Shown piece by piece: positions 1 to 8,180 of a DNA stretch of 64,000 nucleotides. The stretch comes from Colwellia sp. Arc7-635 (lineage in GTDB: Bacteria; Pseudomonadota; Gammaproteobacteria; Enterobacterales; Alteromonadaceae), in the NCBI RefSeq assembly GCF_003971255.1, contig NZ_CP034660.1, positions 3,782,001-3,846,000 on the forward strand, read 5' to 3'. Every line of letters starts with the position of its first letter. Position 1 is the first letter of the stretch. The notes beneath the pieces are model-generated. The model saw only the letters and a program-made list of their open reading frames with translations. It ran no database searches and was not told the origin of the DNA. Position numbers and translations under genes: made by a program.

Positions 1-346
1 TCAACATTAAGCCTAGATAAATGAGTTCGAAATGGCTTTATGTTTTTCTGGATACTTAAATAAAAATAAACGTGAGTGCCCTATCTTGTTATTTTCAGTG
101 GGTGGTTACTTTTATAAAGCCCTATAAGCCATTGATTTTGTTTAAGCATAAAACAATCATTAGCGAAATAAGGGGCTAAAGAATAAGAACTAAGTAATAC
201 TGAAGAAGATGATCGCAAATTGATAATTAGTTTGCTATAATTCGCGCGCTTAATTTTGGGGGTTCATCACTGTATGACTCTTAATATTAACCTCGTTCTT
301 TTACATAGCTGTTTATGACATTTTACAACATATAGGGTAGTCGATA
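1..346. other. Gene-free stretch upstream of suhB
   Basis: No supported gene is seen. The right part holds the suhB promoter and a leader of about 100 nt. The left 200 bases are AT-rich and probably include the promoter or 3' end of a gene outside the window, which cannot be judged from here. Confidence 0.5.
233..241 (+). promoter_or_regulatory. Extended -10 promoter of suhB
   Basis: TGC followed by TATAAT forms an extended -10 element, with a GC-rich start region (CGCGCGC) right after it. No good -35 hexamer is seen at 17 bp, as is usual for extended -10 promoters. It would give a leader of about 100 nt before suhB. Confidence 0.55.
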
Positions 347-1150
347 ATGCATCCGATGCTAAATATTGCCGTGCGCTCTGCGCGTGCTGCGGGCAAAGTA
401 ATTCTGCGCGCTTTTGAACAAGTAGATAAGATTGAAATTGAATCTAAGGGTACTAACGATATCGTTACTAATGTTGACATAAGTGCTGAACTAGCTATTG
501 TTGAAACAATTCAAAAATCTTACCCTAATCACACGATTATTGGTGAAGAGTGTGGTTTAATTGAAGGTAAGGACAACGATTACCAGTGGATTATTGATCC
601 ATTAGACGGAACCTCTAACTTTGTTAAAGGTATTCCTCACTTTGCAGTTTCAATTGCTTTAAAAGTGAAAGGAAAATTAGATCAATCTGTGATCTACGAT
701 CCTATCCGTGGTGAGCTATTTACTGCAAGTCGCGGTAAAGGTGCTCAATTAAATGGTTTTCGTATTCGCGTAAAACAATCAAAAGAGTTAAAAGGTGCTA
801 TTTTAGCAACTGGCTTTCCTTTCAAGCATAAGCAACACACTAATGCTTATTTAGAAATGTTTAAAACACTTTTTGGTAAAACATCTGATATGCGTCGCGC
901 TGGCTCTGCCGCGTTAGATTTAGCTTATGTTGCCGCTGGTCGAGTTGATGGTTATTTTGAGATTGGCTTAAAGCCATGGGATACCGCAGCAGGCGAGTTA
1001 ATGGTAATTGAAGCAGGTGGTTTAGTTACTGATTTTGTTGGTGGTCATAACCACGGCAACTCAGGCAACATCGTTGCAAGTAGCCCACGCCTAGCAAAAG
1101 AAATCTTAAAAGATATTCGCCCTCATTTAGGTGAAGCACTAAGCAAGTAA
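347..1150 (+). CDS. suhB: Inositol-1-monophosphatase SuhB
   Basis: Mg2+-dependent inositol monophosphatase of the cytoplasm; in enterobacteria SuhB also joins the rRNA antitermination complex with the Nus factors. The 267-residue protein has the full family length and both signature motifs: the GEE followed by IDPLDGTSNF metal-binding motif near residues 66-91, and WDTAAGELMVIEAGG near residues 212-226. The start is supported by an AGGGT ribosome binding site 8 nt upstream. It stands alone, with its own extended -10 promoter and a strong terminator directly behind it. Confidence 0.95.
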   Translation: MHPMLNIAVRSARAAGKVILRAFEQVDKIEIESKGTNDIVTNVDISAELAIVETIQKSYPNHTIIGEECGLIEGKDNDYQWIIDPLDGTSNFVKGIPHFAVSIALKVKGKLDQSVIYDPIRGELFTASRGKGAQLNGFRIRVKQSKELKGAILATGFPFKHKQHTNAYLEMFKTLFGKTSDMRRAGSAALDLAYVAAGRVDGYFEIGLKPWDTAAGELMVIEAGGLVTDFVGGHNHGNSGNIVASSPRLAKEILKDIRPHLGEALSK

Positions 1151-1168
1151 AGCTTAATGCTTACCGTT

Positions 1169-1196
1169 AAAAAGCGCCTTTTGGCGCTTTTTTTAT
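1169..1196 (+). terminator. Rho-independent terminator of suhB
   Basis: AAAGCGCC and GGCGCTTT form a perfect 8-bp stem around a TTTT loop, followed by a T run. It lies about 20 nt after the suhB stop. Confidence 0.9.
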
Positions 1197-1311
1197 GCCT
1201 GTAATATGTGAATTATTCTAACTTTATCTTTTAATTTTATAAATGCTTTCAAAGCTAGCTTTAATATTAACTCAAAAACAAATAGCAAAATAAAGCTAAT
1301 AATTCAGTAAT

Positions 1312-2409
1312 TTAAGCATAAACGAGTTGATTGTTTACTCGCGCTATTCGATTAACAATATTCAATTGCATCGCCTCTTTACCACCTAAATTGATTAGCA
1401 TAGCGTCTAATATACTTTTCGAATCAGCATCAGCACCATTGTAACAATCTAAAACACGCTGCAATTTCCATTGGTGAAACGGCATAATAGCGCGCTGTCC
1501 TTTGATTCCACCTATTGAAAAATCATGTTCGCCTATTGTTCTTGGTATATTTTTTATCGTTGGATTTTGTTTATGCCATTGATGACACTTCTCAACGGTA
1601 CTTTCCAGTACAGGCCAAAATTCAGAAAATATACGCTGTAATAGTGGTACTAAGGTATCGGGAATATCGTCATCACTTAACCATTGCCCATGCTCTATCT
1701 TTGAACTATTCATACGCTCTATCCATTTAACAACATTAGGAGCAATATTTTTCATTACTTTACCAGAAGCGGGATCTCTTAAAAGGTGGGCATAGAGTGG
1801 CCCCATCAAACAAAAATCACCTAAACTTGGCTTAGCGCCCAATAAATAGTCATGCGATAAAAAATGTAAATCTAAATAATGTAAAACGTGGTTTTCGTAC
1901 CAATCTTCAATTGCAGGCATAGTAGAGGGCGTTATTCCAAGCACCGGCACGAAACCTTTAAATTTATTCGCAATTTTCTTTCCGATAAAACCACGAACGA
2001 ATGCCGGCATTTTCGGCATAACAATACGACCAAATTCTTGGTGTATAAAAGGAAAGTTATCTTTATTCCAACGGTAATGCATAGCCGGTATTAACAACCA
2101 TTCATCAGCCCAAATTTCAAACAGGTGTGACACCAACTGTTGTTTAGGCGTAGACGGTATAAATGAATTGTCACTATGGCGTTTTTCAATGCTATCGATG
2201 ATAACGGAGGTGTCTTGTAAGTACTGGCCCTCTGGTGTTTTTAGCACAGGAACAAAACGAACGCCGGTTTGTGGAACGATAATATTTTTATAAACATCAA
2301 GTGAAGAGAAAACTTCATCAAAGGGTATATTTTTATTAATAAGGTAAGCTCGAGCTTTTCCTGTATACAACGAAAAAGGCGTACCATAGAGGGTATATTT
2401 GTTAGACAT
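1312..2409 (-). CDS. Glutathione S-transferase family protein
   Basis: The N-terminal 80 residues look like a GST thioredoxin fold (YTLYGTPFSLYTGKARAYL, then VPVL and a DTSVIID segment matching the glutathione-contacting P-x-L and D/E-S/T positions). The rest is helical, like a GST C-terminal domain, but at 365 residues the protein is about 150 longer than a classical GST. The substrate is unknown; a conjugating enzyme or a lyase-like relative are both possible. It is a single-gene unit on the minus strand, and its tail ends close to the suhB terminator region. The ribosome binding site is weak (TGAG), so the start is only fairly sure. Confidence 0.75.
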   Translation of the reverse strand: MSNKYTLYGTPFSLYTGKARAYLINKNIPFDEVFSSLDVYKNIIVPQTGVRFVPVLKTPEGQYLQDTSVIIDSIEKRHSDNSFIPSTPKQQLVSHLFEIWADEWLLIPAMHYRWNKDNFPFIHQEFGRIVMPKMPAFVRGFIGKKIANKFKGFVPVLGITPSTMPAIEDWYENHVLHYLDLHFLSHDYLLGAKPSLGDFCLMGPLYAHLLRDPASGKVMKNIAPNVVKWIERMNSSKIEHGQWLSDDDIPDTLVPLLQRIFSEFWPVLESTVEKCHQWHKQNPTIKNIPRTIGEHDFSIGGIKGQRAIMPFHQWKLQRVLDCYNGADADSKSILDAMLINLGGKEAMQLNIVNRIARVNNQLVYA

Positions 2410-2899
2410 ATTGACTCAGCTTTGTAGTTTTTATTATTTTTATTTAATAACTAGACCGCTTAAATAAGTATTATTATTCAACAATACTATTAGGCATAAA
2501 TAAAGTAACAAATAGTCTATTTCACTGCACGCATAATTTTTTATTGTAAATAAGCGATCACCCGCTGCTTATTTGTACAGGATTACTTTATTAATCGCTC
2601 TCTGAGAGTTCATTTCTACTTGTGACATATCTTGCTTTTGCTGCATTACATGTACGAAATCTTTGCAGTATTTATATAGCCATCAAGCTTGAGCAACAGC
2701 ATACAAAAAGCTTAGTTGCCAAGTTATTCTTTAAAATTACTTAAGAACGAGCCTTTCCAGCATGCTTTATTTTGATGTTTAGGCCTGGCCTACCTAATGC
2801 TTTGAAAAACTGCATAGTGCTCATAAAGATAGATTAGTTAAGCAGCGTAGCTAATAAATTCACAGTTAGGTCTTACAAGGAAAGATAGAGATGTGGCTA
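2410..2899. other. Gene-free stretch between the GST-like gene and hppD
   Basis: About 490 AT-rich bases with no supportable ORF. It should hold the promoter of the GST-like gene. The only structure seen is an 8-bp hairpin (AAATAAGC / GCTTATTT, 2548-2574) without a clear T run on the plus side. Confidence 0.45.
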
Positions 2900-2931
2900 A
2901 AAATAAAAAGCCAGCAAGTGCTGGCTTTCTA
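2900..2931 (-). terminator. Rho-independent terminator of hppD
   Basis: Read on the minus strand, AAAGCCAGCA and TGCTGGCTTT form a 10-bp stem closed by a two-base loop, followed by TTTTTATTTTT. It lies about 25 nt after the hppD stop. Confidence 0.88.
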
Positions 2932-2953
2932 ACTGGGCTATAGCGCGTTATTG

Positions 2954-3997
2954 TTAAAGCACACCACGTTCCATTTGATTAAGTTCAATTGACTTAAATA
3001 AGGCGGTAAAATTACCTTCACCAAAGCCTTTGTCATCTACACGTTGGATCATTTCAATAAAGATAGGTCCGAAGATGTTCTTAGTAAATATTTGTAGCAA
3101 GTACGAGTTTTCTTTTTGGCTATCAACCAATACTTGATGATCACGAATGCGTTGTGGATCTTCTTTCACCCAAGGAATACGGTCAAAAACATCATCATAA
3201 TATTCAGGGACGATGTTCAAGGTATCAATGATGTTTTTATCAAGCTGATCTAAAGAACCTAATAAATCATCTGAAATAAAGGCTAAATGCTGAACACCAG
3301 GACCATTATATTCATTTAAGTATTCGTCTATTTGGTTGTTGCTAGTACCCTTACCTTCGTTGATAGGAATACAGAATGTGCCACACGGAGACTGTAAAGC
3401 GTATGAAACTAATGCTGACTTCTCACCTTTAATGTCAAAGTAACGAACATCGGTGAAACCAAAGATGTTTTTATAAAAATCAGCCCAAAATTGCATTGTG
3501 CCTTGATAAACATTATTCGTTAAATGATCTACGGCTTTAAAGCCTTTGTCTTTCATTAATACTGGTTCGGCAAGATCTTCACAATCATCTTGGTAGATTG
3601 AACCTTTCGCACCAAACTTTTCAATGAAGTAAATTAAGCTATCACCGATACCAAAAATAGCCGGGTATGGTAATTTGTTATCAACGTCTTGCGCTGATTT
3701 TGCACCACGAGCAACAGCTTGTTCAAGGGCAAAGTCGGCATTTTCTACACGCCAGCCCATAGAACAAATAGCAGGACCATGAGTTTTAGCAAATTCTTTA
3801 GAGAAACCTGCTTGTTCATTGTTTAAGAAAAAATGAATATCGTTTTGGTTAAAATAATCGATATCGCGACCGATGAATTTTTTTGTTTTTGAAAAACCGA
3901 AGCCATAAAAAGCATTCGCCATAAAATCAGAATCTGGAGTCGCGTATTCAATAAATTCTATACCACGTAAATTTAGTGGGTTCGTTACTTCTGTCAT
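2954..3997 (-). CDS. hppD: 4-hydroxyphenylpyruvate dioxygenase
   Basis: Non-haem iron enzyme that turns 4-hydroxyphenylpyruvate into homogentisate in tyrosine breakdown, and a source of melanin-like pyomelanin when the next step is slow. The two vicinal-oxygen-chelate halves and the three iron ligands are visible: His in VDHLTNNV, His in VQHLAFISDD and Glu in FIEMIQR. The C-terminal half carries the catalytic site. An upstream in-frame ATG at 4012 exists, but the chosen start at 3997 has an AGAGAA ribosome binding site and fits the family (347 residues). No homogentisate dioxygenase lies next to it. Two TyrR-like boxes lie upstream. Confidence 0.95.
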   Translation of the reverse strand: MTEVTNPLNLRGIEFIEYATPDSDFMANAFYGFGFSKTKKFIGRDIDYFNQNDIHFFLNNEQAGFSKEFAKTHGPAICSMGWRVENADFALEQAVARGAKSAQDVDNKLPYPAIFGIGDSLIYFIEKFGAKGSIYQDDCEDLAEPVLMKDKGFKAVDHLTNNVYQGTMQFWADFYKNIFGFTDVRYFDIKGEKSALVSYALQSPCGTFCIPINEGKGTSNNQIDEYLNEYNGPGVQHLAFISDDLLGSLDQLDKNIIDTLNIVPEYYDDVFDRIPWVKEDPQRIRDHQVLVDSQKENSYLLQIFTKNIFGPIFIEMIQRVDDKGFGEGNFTALFKSIELNQMERGVL

Positions 3998-4085
3998 AAT
4001 TATTTCTCTCATTGTAGCAATGAGGCGATTATTACTGTGAATGCAGCAGAGAGGAAGTGAATGAAAAAACTGACATTTTTTAAGG

Positions 4086-4103
4086 CGTAAAACTATTTTT
4101 ACG
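4086..4103 (-). promoter_or_regulatory. TyrR-like box upstream of hppD (proximal)
   Basis: CGTAAAACTATTTTTACG is a perfect inverted repeat matching GTAAA-N6-TTTAC, the core of the known TyrR box TGTAAA-N6-TTTACA. It lies about 89 bp upstream of the chosen hppD start. Confidence 0.55.
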
Positions 4104-4163
4104 TAAAAAACGGATAAATTATCTTCGACGCTGATCTAAGCTATAGCTGGCAGTCCTCACAGG

Positions 4164-4181
4164 TGTAAGAGTATCTTTACA
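4164..4181 (-). promoter_or_regulatory. TyrR-like box upstream of hppD (distal)
   Basis: TGTAAGAGTATCTTTACA matches the TyrR box TGTAAA-N6-TTTACA at 11 of 12 fixed positions. Its centre is 78 bp from that of the proximal box. Confidence 0.55.
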
Positions 4182-4573
4182 GTAAATCTAAGCACTAAAA
4201 AATTGCTCAGTTAAGCCACAATTTATTCAGTATTTAGCTTGTAGCTATATAATGATGAAGAGTAATAAAAGTACACATATTTCTCTTATTACCAGCGTAG
4301 ATAAACCGTTGAGTAGGTAATCGAGGCAGTATAGGCACTAGATTAATTACATCTTTTGCACATTAAGCATTTATATCGACATTGATCGATTGAGTTTTCA
4401 TAAAGATATAAAGCATCGGTGCAGTGGTATTAGCTGAGATGAAATCAGTTAACTGTGTGCTATGACATGTAGATTTTTTTCTTAAGGGAGATACCTTGAA
4501 GAGTCATAAAGCAGAAGTGTAGAGTCTTTAATAACAGTAATCGATGAAAGTAAACGTTAGCCATTTTTTATCA
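4182..4573. other. Gene-free stretch between hppD and deaD
   Basis: About 390 AT-rich bases with no supported gene and no clear repeat. It lies between the TyrR-like boxes and the deaD terminator. Confidence 0.5.
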
Positions 4574-4611
4574 CAAAAAAAAGCACTAACTCAATTAAGC
4601 GTTAGTGCTTT
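4574..4611 (-). terminator. Rho-independent terminator of deaD
   Basis: On the minus strand AAAGCACTAACGC pairs with the GTTAGTGCTTT arm around a short AT loop, followed by an eight-T run. It lies about 25 nt past the deaD stop. Confidence 0.9.
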
Positions 4612-4634
4612 AGAAATACTATTCTATCAAGCCA

Positions 4635-6449
4635 TTAGCTAGAGCGTTGCTCTTTGCGTGGACGAGCTGGACGGTCAGCCGCCGGCTGTACATCTGATAC
4701 CGTAATCGCTAGTGCTTGACGACGAACTTGAACACGCTTTAACTGTGTAAAAGACTTCTCAGGCATACCTTTAGGTAATTGCACAAAACTATGCTTATCG
4801 TGCAAGTTAATAGCACCGATATAGCTGCTGTCTAATGAAATTTCATTAGCGATTGCGCCAACGATATCACCCGGACGTGCACCATGCTCTTTACCAACTT
4901 CTAAACGGTAAGTCTGCCAATCTACATCTGAACGAGCAACTTTTGCTTTACGTGGAGCACGTTCAGCACGGTTATCACTACGACTATCACCACGAGACTC
5001 ATTACGACCACCGCGAGCATCATTACGACCGCCACGACTATCATTACGACCACCACGTGCATCATTACGACCACTGCTATCACGATCATTTCTTTCACGT
5101 GCATCACGACGAGGTTTTGGATCTTCTTTCGGTTGTAAAGGTTGCTTTAACTGTTTTTGATAAAGTAACGCTGCCGCTAAATCTGTCATTGAAAGTTCTG
5201 ACTCACTCGCCATAGTTTCAATAATTTCGCGCATTGCGGTTAATTCTTTATCAGCAATAATGCTAGCTAACTCAGTACAAGTGCGCTCAATACGTGCTTT
5301 ACCAATTTCTTGAATATTTGGTAAATCGTACATTGCAATCGTGCCAGAGGTTAAACGCTCATAATGACGTAAAGAATACATTTCGCGTGGACGAACAAAT
5401 GAAATTGCTGTTCCACTACGTCCTGCACGACCTGTACGACCAATACGATGAACATATGCCTCGTTATCACCAGGTAAATCATAGTTAATAACTAATGAAA
5501 GACGCGGAATATCAAGACCACGAGCAACAACATCAGTTGCTACAAGAATTGATGACACACCTGATTTTAGTTGGTCTACAGTACGTTCACGCTGCGCTTG
5601 GTTCATATCACCATTTAAGGCAACAGAAGCATAACCAGCACGTTCTAATTTTTCAGCAACGTCAATCGTATCATTACGAGTACGTACAAAGATTAACATC
5701 GCATCGTATTCAACAGTTTCAGCAATACGCTCTAGCGCGGTCATTTTGTTAATGCCGCTAACTTTCCAAGCATATTGAGTAATGTTAGCTTTTTCTTTTT
5801 TCACTGCAGCAACTTTAATATGCTCAGGATCTTTCAAAAAGCGGTTCGCTACTTTGCGAATCTGTGGTGGCATAGTTGCAGAGAACAATGCCATTTGTGT
5901 TTCTTTTGGTAGATGCTCAAGAATCCACTCAATGTCTTCTAAAAAGCCCATGTTTAACATTTCATCGGCTTCATCAAGCACACAAAATGATAAGTTATCT
6001 AATTTAAGGCTTTTACGACGTAAATGGTCCATCAAACGACCAGGAGTACCAACAACAACTTGAGCGCCACGCTCTAATTGTTGAAATTGTGGCTGGTAAG
6101 ATTGACCACCGTATAAAGTAGCTACACGAAGTCCTTTCATGTCTTTAGCAAATGTTTCAATTGCTTCAGCAACTTGAATAGCTAACTCACGTGTTGGAGC
6201 TAAAACCATTAATTGTGGCTTACGTAGATTTACATCGATTTTTGCTAGTGCAGGCAAACCAAAAGCAGCAGTTTTACCTGTACCTGTTTGCGCTTCACCA
6301 AGTACATCTTTACCCGCTAATAAAGGGGGAATTGTTTGCGCTTGAATTGGTGTTGATGATTCAAAACCTAGTGCTTTAACAGCAGAAACTAAGTTTTCAG
6401 GCAAACCAAGGGTGTCAAAGCCTACAGGGGCGTTGTTAAGATCAGTCAT
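4635..6449 (-). CDS. deaD: DEAD-box ATP-dependent RNA helicase DeaD/CsdA
   Basis: Cold-shock RNA helicase that unwinds RNA in ribosome assembly and mRNA turnover. All helicase motifs are present: AQTGTGKTA (Walker A, about residue 54), PTRELA, VLDEADEML (DEAD box), LFSATMP, and HRIGRTGR in the second RecA lobe. After residue 440 comes a basic, disordered stretch of RGGRND-type repeats, then the DeaD RNA-binding domain (YRLEVGKEHGARPGDIVGAIANE). The length of 604 is near that of E. coli CsdA. The gene is monocistronic, with a leader of about 250 nt and its own terminator. The ribosome binding site is weak, which fits regulation through the leader. Confidence 0.95.
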   Translation of the reverse strand: MTDLNNAPVGFDTLGLPENLVSAVKALGFESSTPIQAQTIPPLLAGKDVLGEAQTGTGKTAAFGLPALAKIDVNLRKPQLMVLAPTRELAIQVAEAIETFAKDMKGLRVATLYGGQSYQPQFQQLERGAQVVVGTPGRLMDHLRRKSLKLDNLSFCVLDEADEMLNMGFLEDIEWILEHLPKETQMALFSATMPPQIRKVANRFLKDPEHIKVAAVKKEKANITQYAWKVSGINKMTALERIAETVEYDAMLIFVRTRNDTIDVAEKLERAGYASVALNGDMNQAQRERTVDQLKSGVSSILVATDVVARGLDIPRLSLVINYDLPGDNEAYVHRIGRTGRAGRSGTAISFVRPREMYSLRHYERLTSGTIAMYDLPNIQEIGKARIERTCTELASIIADKELTAMREIIETMASESELSMTDLAAALLYQKQLKQPLQPKEDPKPRRDARERNDRDSSGRNDARGGRNDSRGGRNDARGGRNESRGDSRSDNRAERAPRKAKVARSDVDWQTYRLEVGKEHGARPGDIVGAIANEISLDSSYIGAINLHDKHSFVQLPKGMPEKSFTQLKRVQVRRQALAITVSDVQPAADRPARPRKEQRSS

Positions 6450-6468
6450 ATAATATTTGTCTTCTCAT
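6442..6468 (-). CDS. Possible 8-codon upstream ORF overlapping the deaD start
   Basis: ATG to TGA encodes MRRQILYD and overlaps the first 8 nt of deaD in another frame. A 13-codon ORF (6465-6506, minus strand) ends by ATGA overlap on its start. This is only a reading-frame observation; neither mini-ORF has a strong ribosome binding site, and translation is unproven. Confidence 0.2.
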   Translation of the reverse strand: MRRQILYD

Positions 6469-6711
6469 GGTAAGAACCGGCTTTTCGCCAAAATTCCTAC
6501 GTACATATACGAGGAAACCACCAGGAAGACTTAAGGCACATTCATTACGTTAACGTTGAACAGTTAACTGGGCAAGTCTATTGGGCGGATATACCCCACT
6601 CATAAAAATTTCTGTAATATTCTAGGAAAAGCTAACTTTAACTTAATTAATTTTCAATTAAGTTCTAATTAAAGCCAGTAAAGCTTTTGATTCCCTATCA
6701 CAGAGGCGCGC
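6450..6711 (-). promoter_or_regulatory. Long 5' leader of deaD
   Basis: The stretch from the -10 box to the deaD start is about 255 nt with no gene of its own. Long structured leaders are known for cold-shock genes, csdA of E. coli among them. The leader contains two overlapping mini-ORFs near its 3' end. A role in cold induction is inferred from the family. Confidence 0.4.
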
Positions 6712-6717
6712 ATTATA
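6712..6717 (-). promoter_or_regulatory. -10 box of the deaD promoter
   Basis: Read on the minus strand this is TATAAT followed by GCGCGCC, the same layout as at suhB. A weak -35 (TTGTAT at 6734-6739) lies 16 bp upstream. Confidence 0.5.
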
Positions 6718-6868
6718 CAGATGCGGTAAATTTATACAAGCTATAATATCGATATAACCGAATTTAACGTTAGAAACAGCTTAAAATAGCTAAAAAGCAA
6801 TGTTAAGCTGTTTCTAATTTGTAAACTTATTCTACGAGCAGGTTACAATAAACTCATACTTCCCTTCG

Positions 6869-7690
6869 TTAGCTTTCTATTTCAAAGCTACCCGTTACTT
6901 TTTTCACACGTAGGCCGCCAGAGCCACTATCAATAATTTTCAAGCCACCCGCTTGCTCAACGTCTATATCACCAGAGCCATCATCAATGGTGATCATGCC
7001 ATCAACTTTTCTGACCGTTAAGTCACCTGAGCCATCTTCGAAATGCGCGCTACCTGAAATATCTTTAGCAACGATACTGCCAGAGCCGTCATCGATATCA
7101 ACATTGCCATCAATATCGCTAAGTTCCATTTTGCCTGAGCCATCAACAATAACGACGTTACCGACAATTTCGCTAACATATAGACTACCTGAACCGTCAG
7201 TTATATCTAAGCTGCCATTAATACCTTTTATAGTTAGCTCACCAGAGCCATCTTTAACTTCAACGGAGCCATAAATGTCACTAATACTTGCGGCGCCCGA
7301 ACCATCTTCAACCTTCAACATCATATGGCTAGGTATGGTAACTTTAATATCAATGTGTGGTGAATCGCCCTGCCAAAAACCATGGCTACTGTTGATTTTC
7401 GCTACTAAAAAAGCACTATTACCTGCATCTGTTAGTGTAAGCTCATAATTCTCAGTATTTCGTTTTTCGGTATATATGTCAGCAACCACAGTAATAGTGG
7501 AGACGTGATCAGAACCAGAAATAACTAACGAGCCGGCACCTGCTTCAACATCAAAAGCAGTTAATTGCGCAGCATCAAGCACTAACTCTTGCTGAATATG
7601 ATGATTAGCATGCGATGGGTTGGCAACGACAATGCAGCCACTTAATAGTGATGCACTCGTTATAAAAAGTAATGATTTAGCTAATTTCAT
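6869..7690 (-). CDS. Lipoprotein with 18-residue DGSG repeats (DUF4097-like)
   Basis: Probable outer-membrane or periplasmic lipoprotein of unknown function. The start is followed by a lipoprotein signal with lipobox LLSGC (Cys19). After an N-terminal strand region, seven copies of DGSG (the last one continuing into DSGSG) recur with an exact 18-residue spacing between about residues 129 and 260. That is the pattern expected of a beta-solenoid, each turn carrying a DGSG corner. The family resembles DUF4097/adhesin-like domains, which are often found near sigma/anti-sigma systems, but no such partner is adjacent here. Monocistronic on the minus strand. Confidence 0.75.
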   Translation of the reverse strand: MKLAKSLLFITSASLLSGCIVVANPSHANHHIQQELVLDAAQLTAFDVEAGAGSLVISGSDHVSTITVVADIYTEKRNTENYELTLTDAGNSAFLVAKINSSHGFWQGDSPHIDIKVTIPSHMMLKVEDGSGAASISDIYGSVEVKDGSGELTIKGINGSLDITDGSGSLYVSEIVGNVVIVDGSGKMELSDIDGNVDIDDGSGSIVAKDISGSAHFEDGSGDLTVRKVDGMITIDDGSGDIDVEQAGGLKIIDSGSGGLRVKKVTGSFEIES

Positions 7691-8094
7691 TGGTCTATTC
7701 CCTGTAATACATAATTATTTTAAGATTCTTGCTTAAGACAATCAAAAATCACGCCAAAAATAAAGCCCACAATATCAATAGCTTAATAAAGTCATTTTAT
7801 CAACAAGGGATAAATCCAATAGTAATTGGCTAAAAGTACACTTATTTAGGGAGTTTATCGTCAAAAGTACTAATACTAAGTGGCTGAAATGAATTTAAGT
7901 AACACCAAGCCTTTTAAGTTTGCTGTCTTGTTGTATTTGAGGAGAATATTTAATTGCAAAGTGCTCGATTAGGTAATAGCGGGCTATTAGGCTTGATAGC
8001 AACGACACCGTGGATTATTTAAAGTAATACATTTGAAGCAATAATTTAACGAAATGGCCATAAATGACACGCTACTTGTATGCGGTTATAAAAC
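7691..8094. other. Gene-free stretch upstream of the lipoprotein gene
   Basis: About 400 AT-rich bases. It should carry the promoter of the lipoprotein gene, but no convincing promoter or ORF was picked out. Confidence 0.45.
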
Positions 8095-8124
8095 AATAAA
8101 CACAGCGTTTGCTGTGTTTATTTA
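8095..8124 (-). terminator. Rho-independent terminator of the Lon-family gene
   Basis: On the minus strand TAAACACAGC and GCTGTGTTTA form a 10-bp stem around a short AAAC loop, followed by TTGTTTT. It lies about 60 nt beyond the stop of the protease gene. Confidence 0.75.
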
Positions 8125-8180
8125 TAGGGGAGTGTTATTGGTTACTGGCCAACAGCTATGCAATAAATTTTATGGCTCAC

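Noticed and set aside
2548-2574. Hairpin AAATAAGC / GCTTATTT as a terminator
   Set aside because: No gene ends nearby on either strand, and the T run is weak.
4853-5215. His/Tyr-rich 120-codon frame on the plus strand
   Set aside because: It is the antisense shadow of the Arg/Gly/Asn/Asp repeats of deaD; no ribosome binding site.
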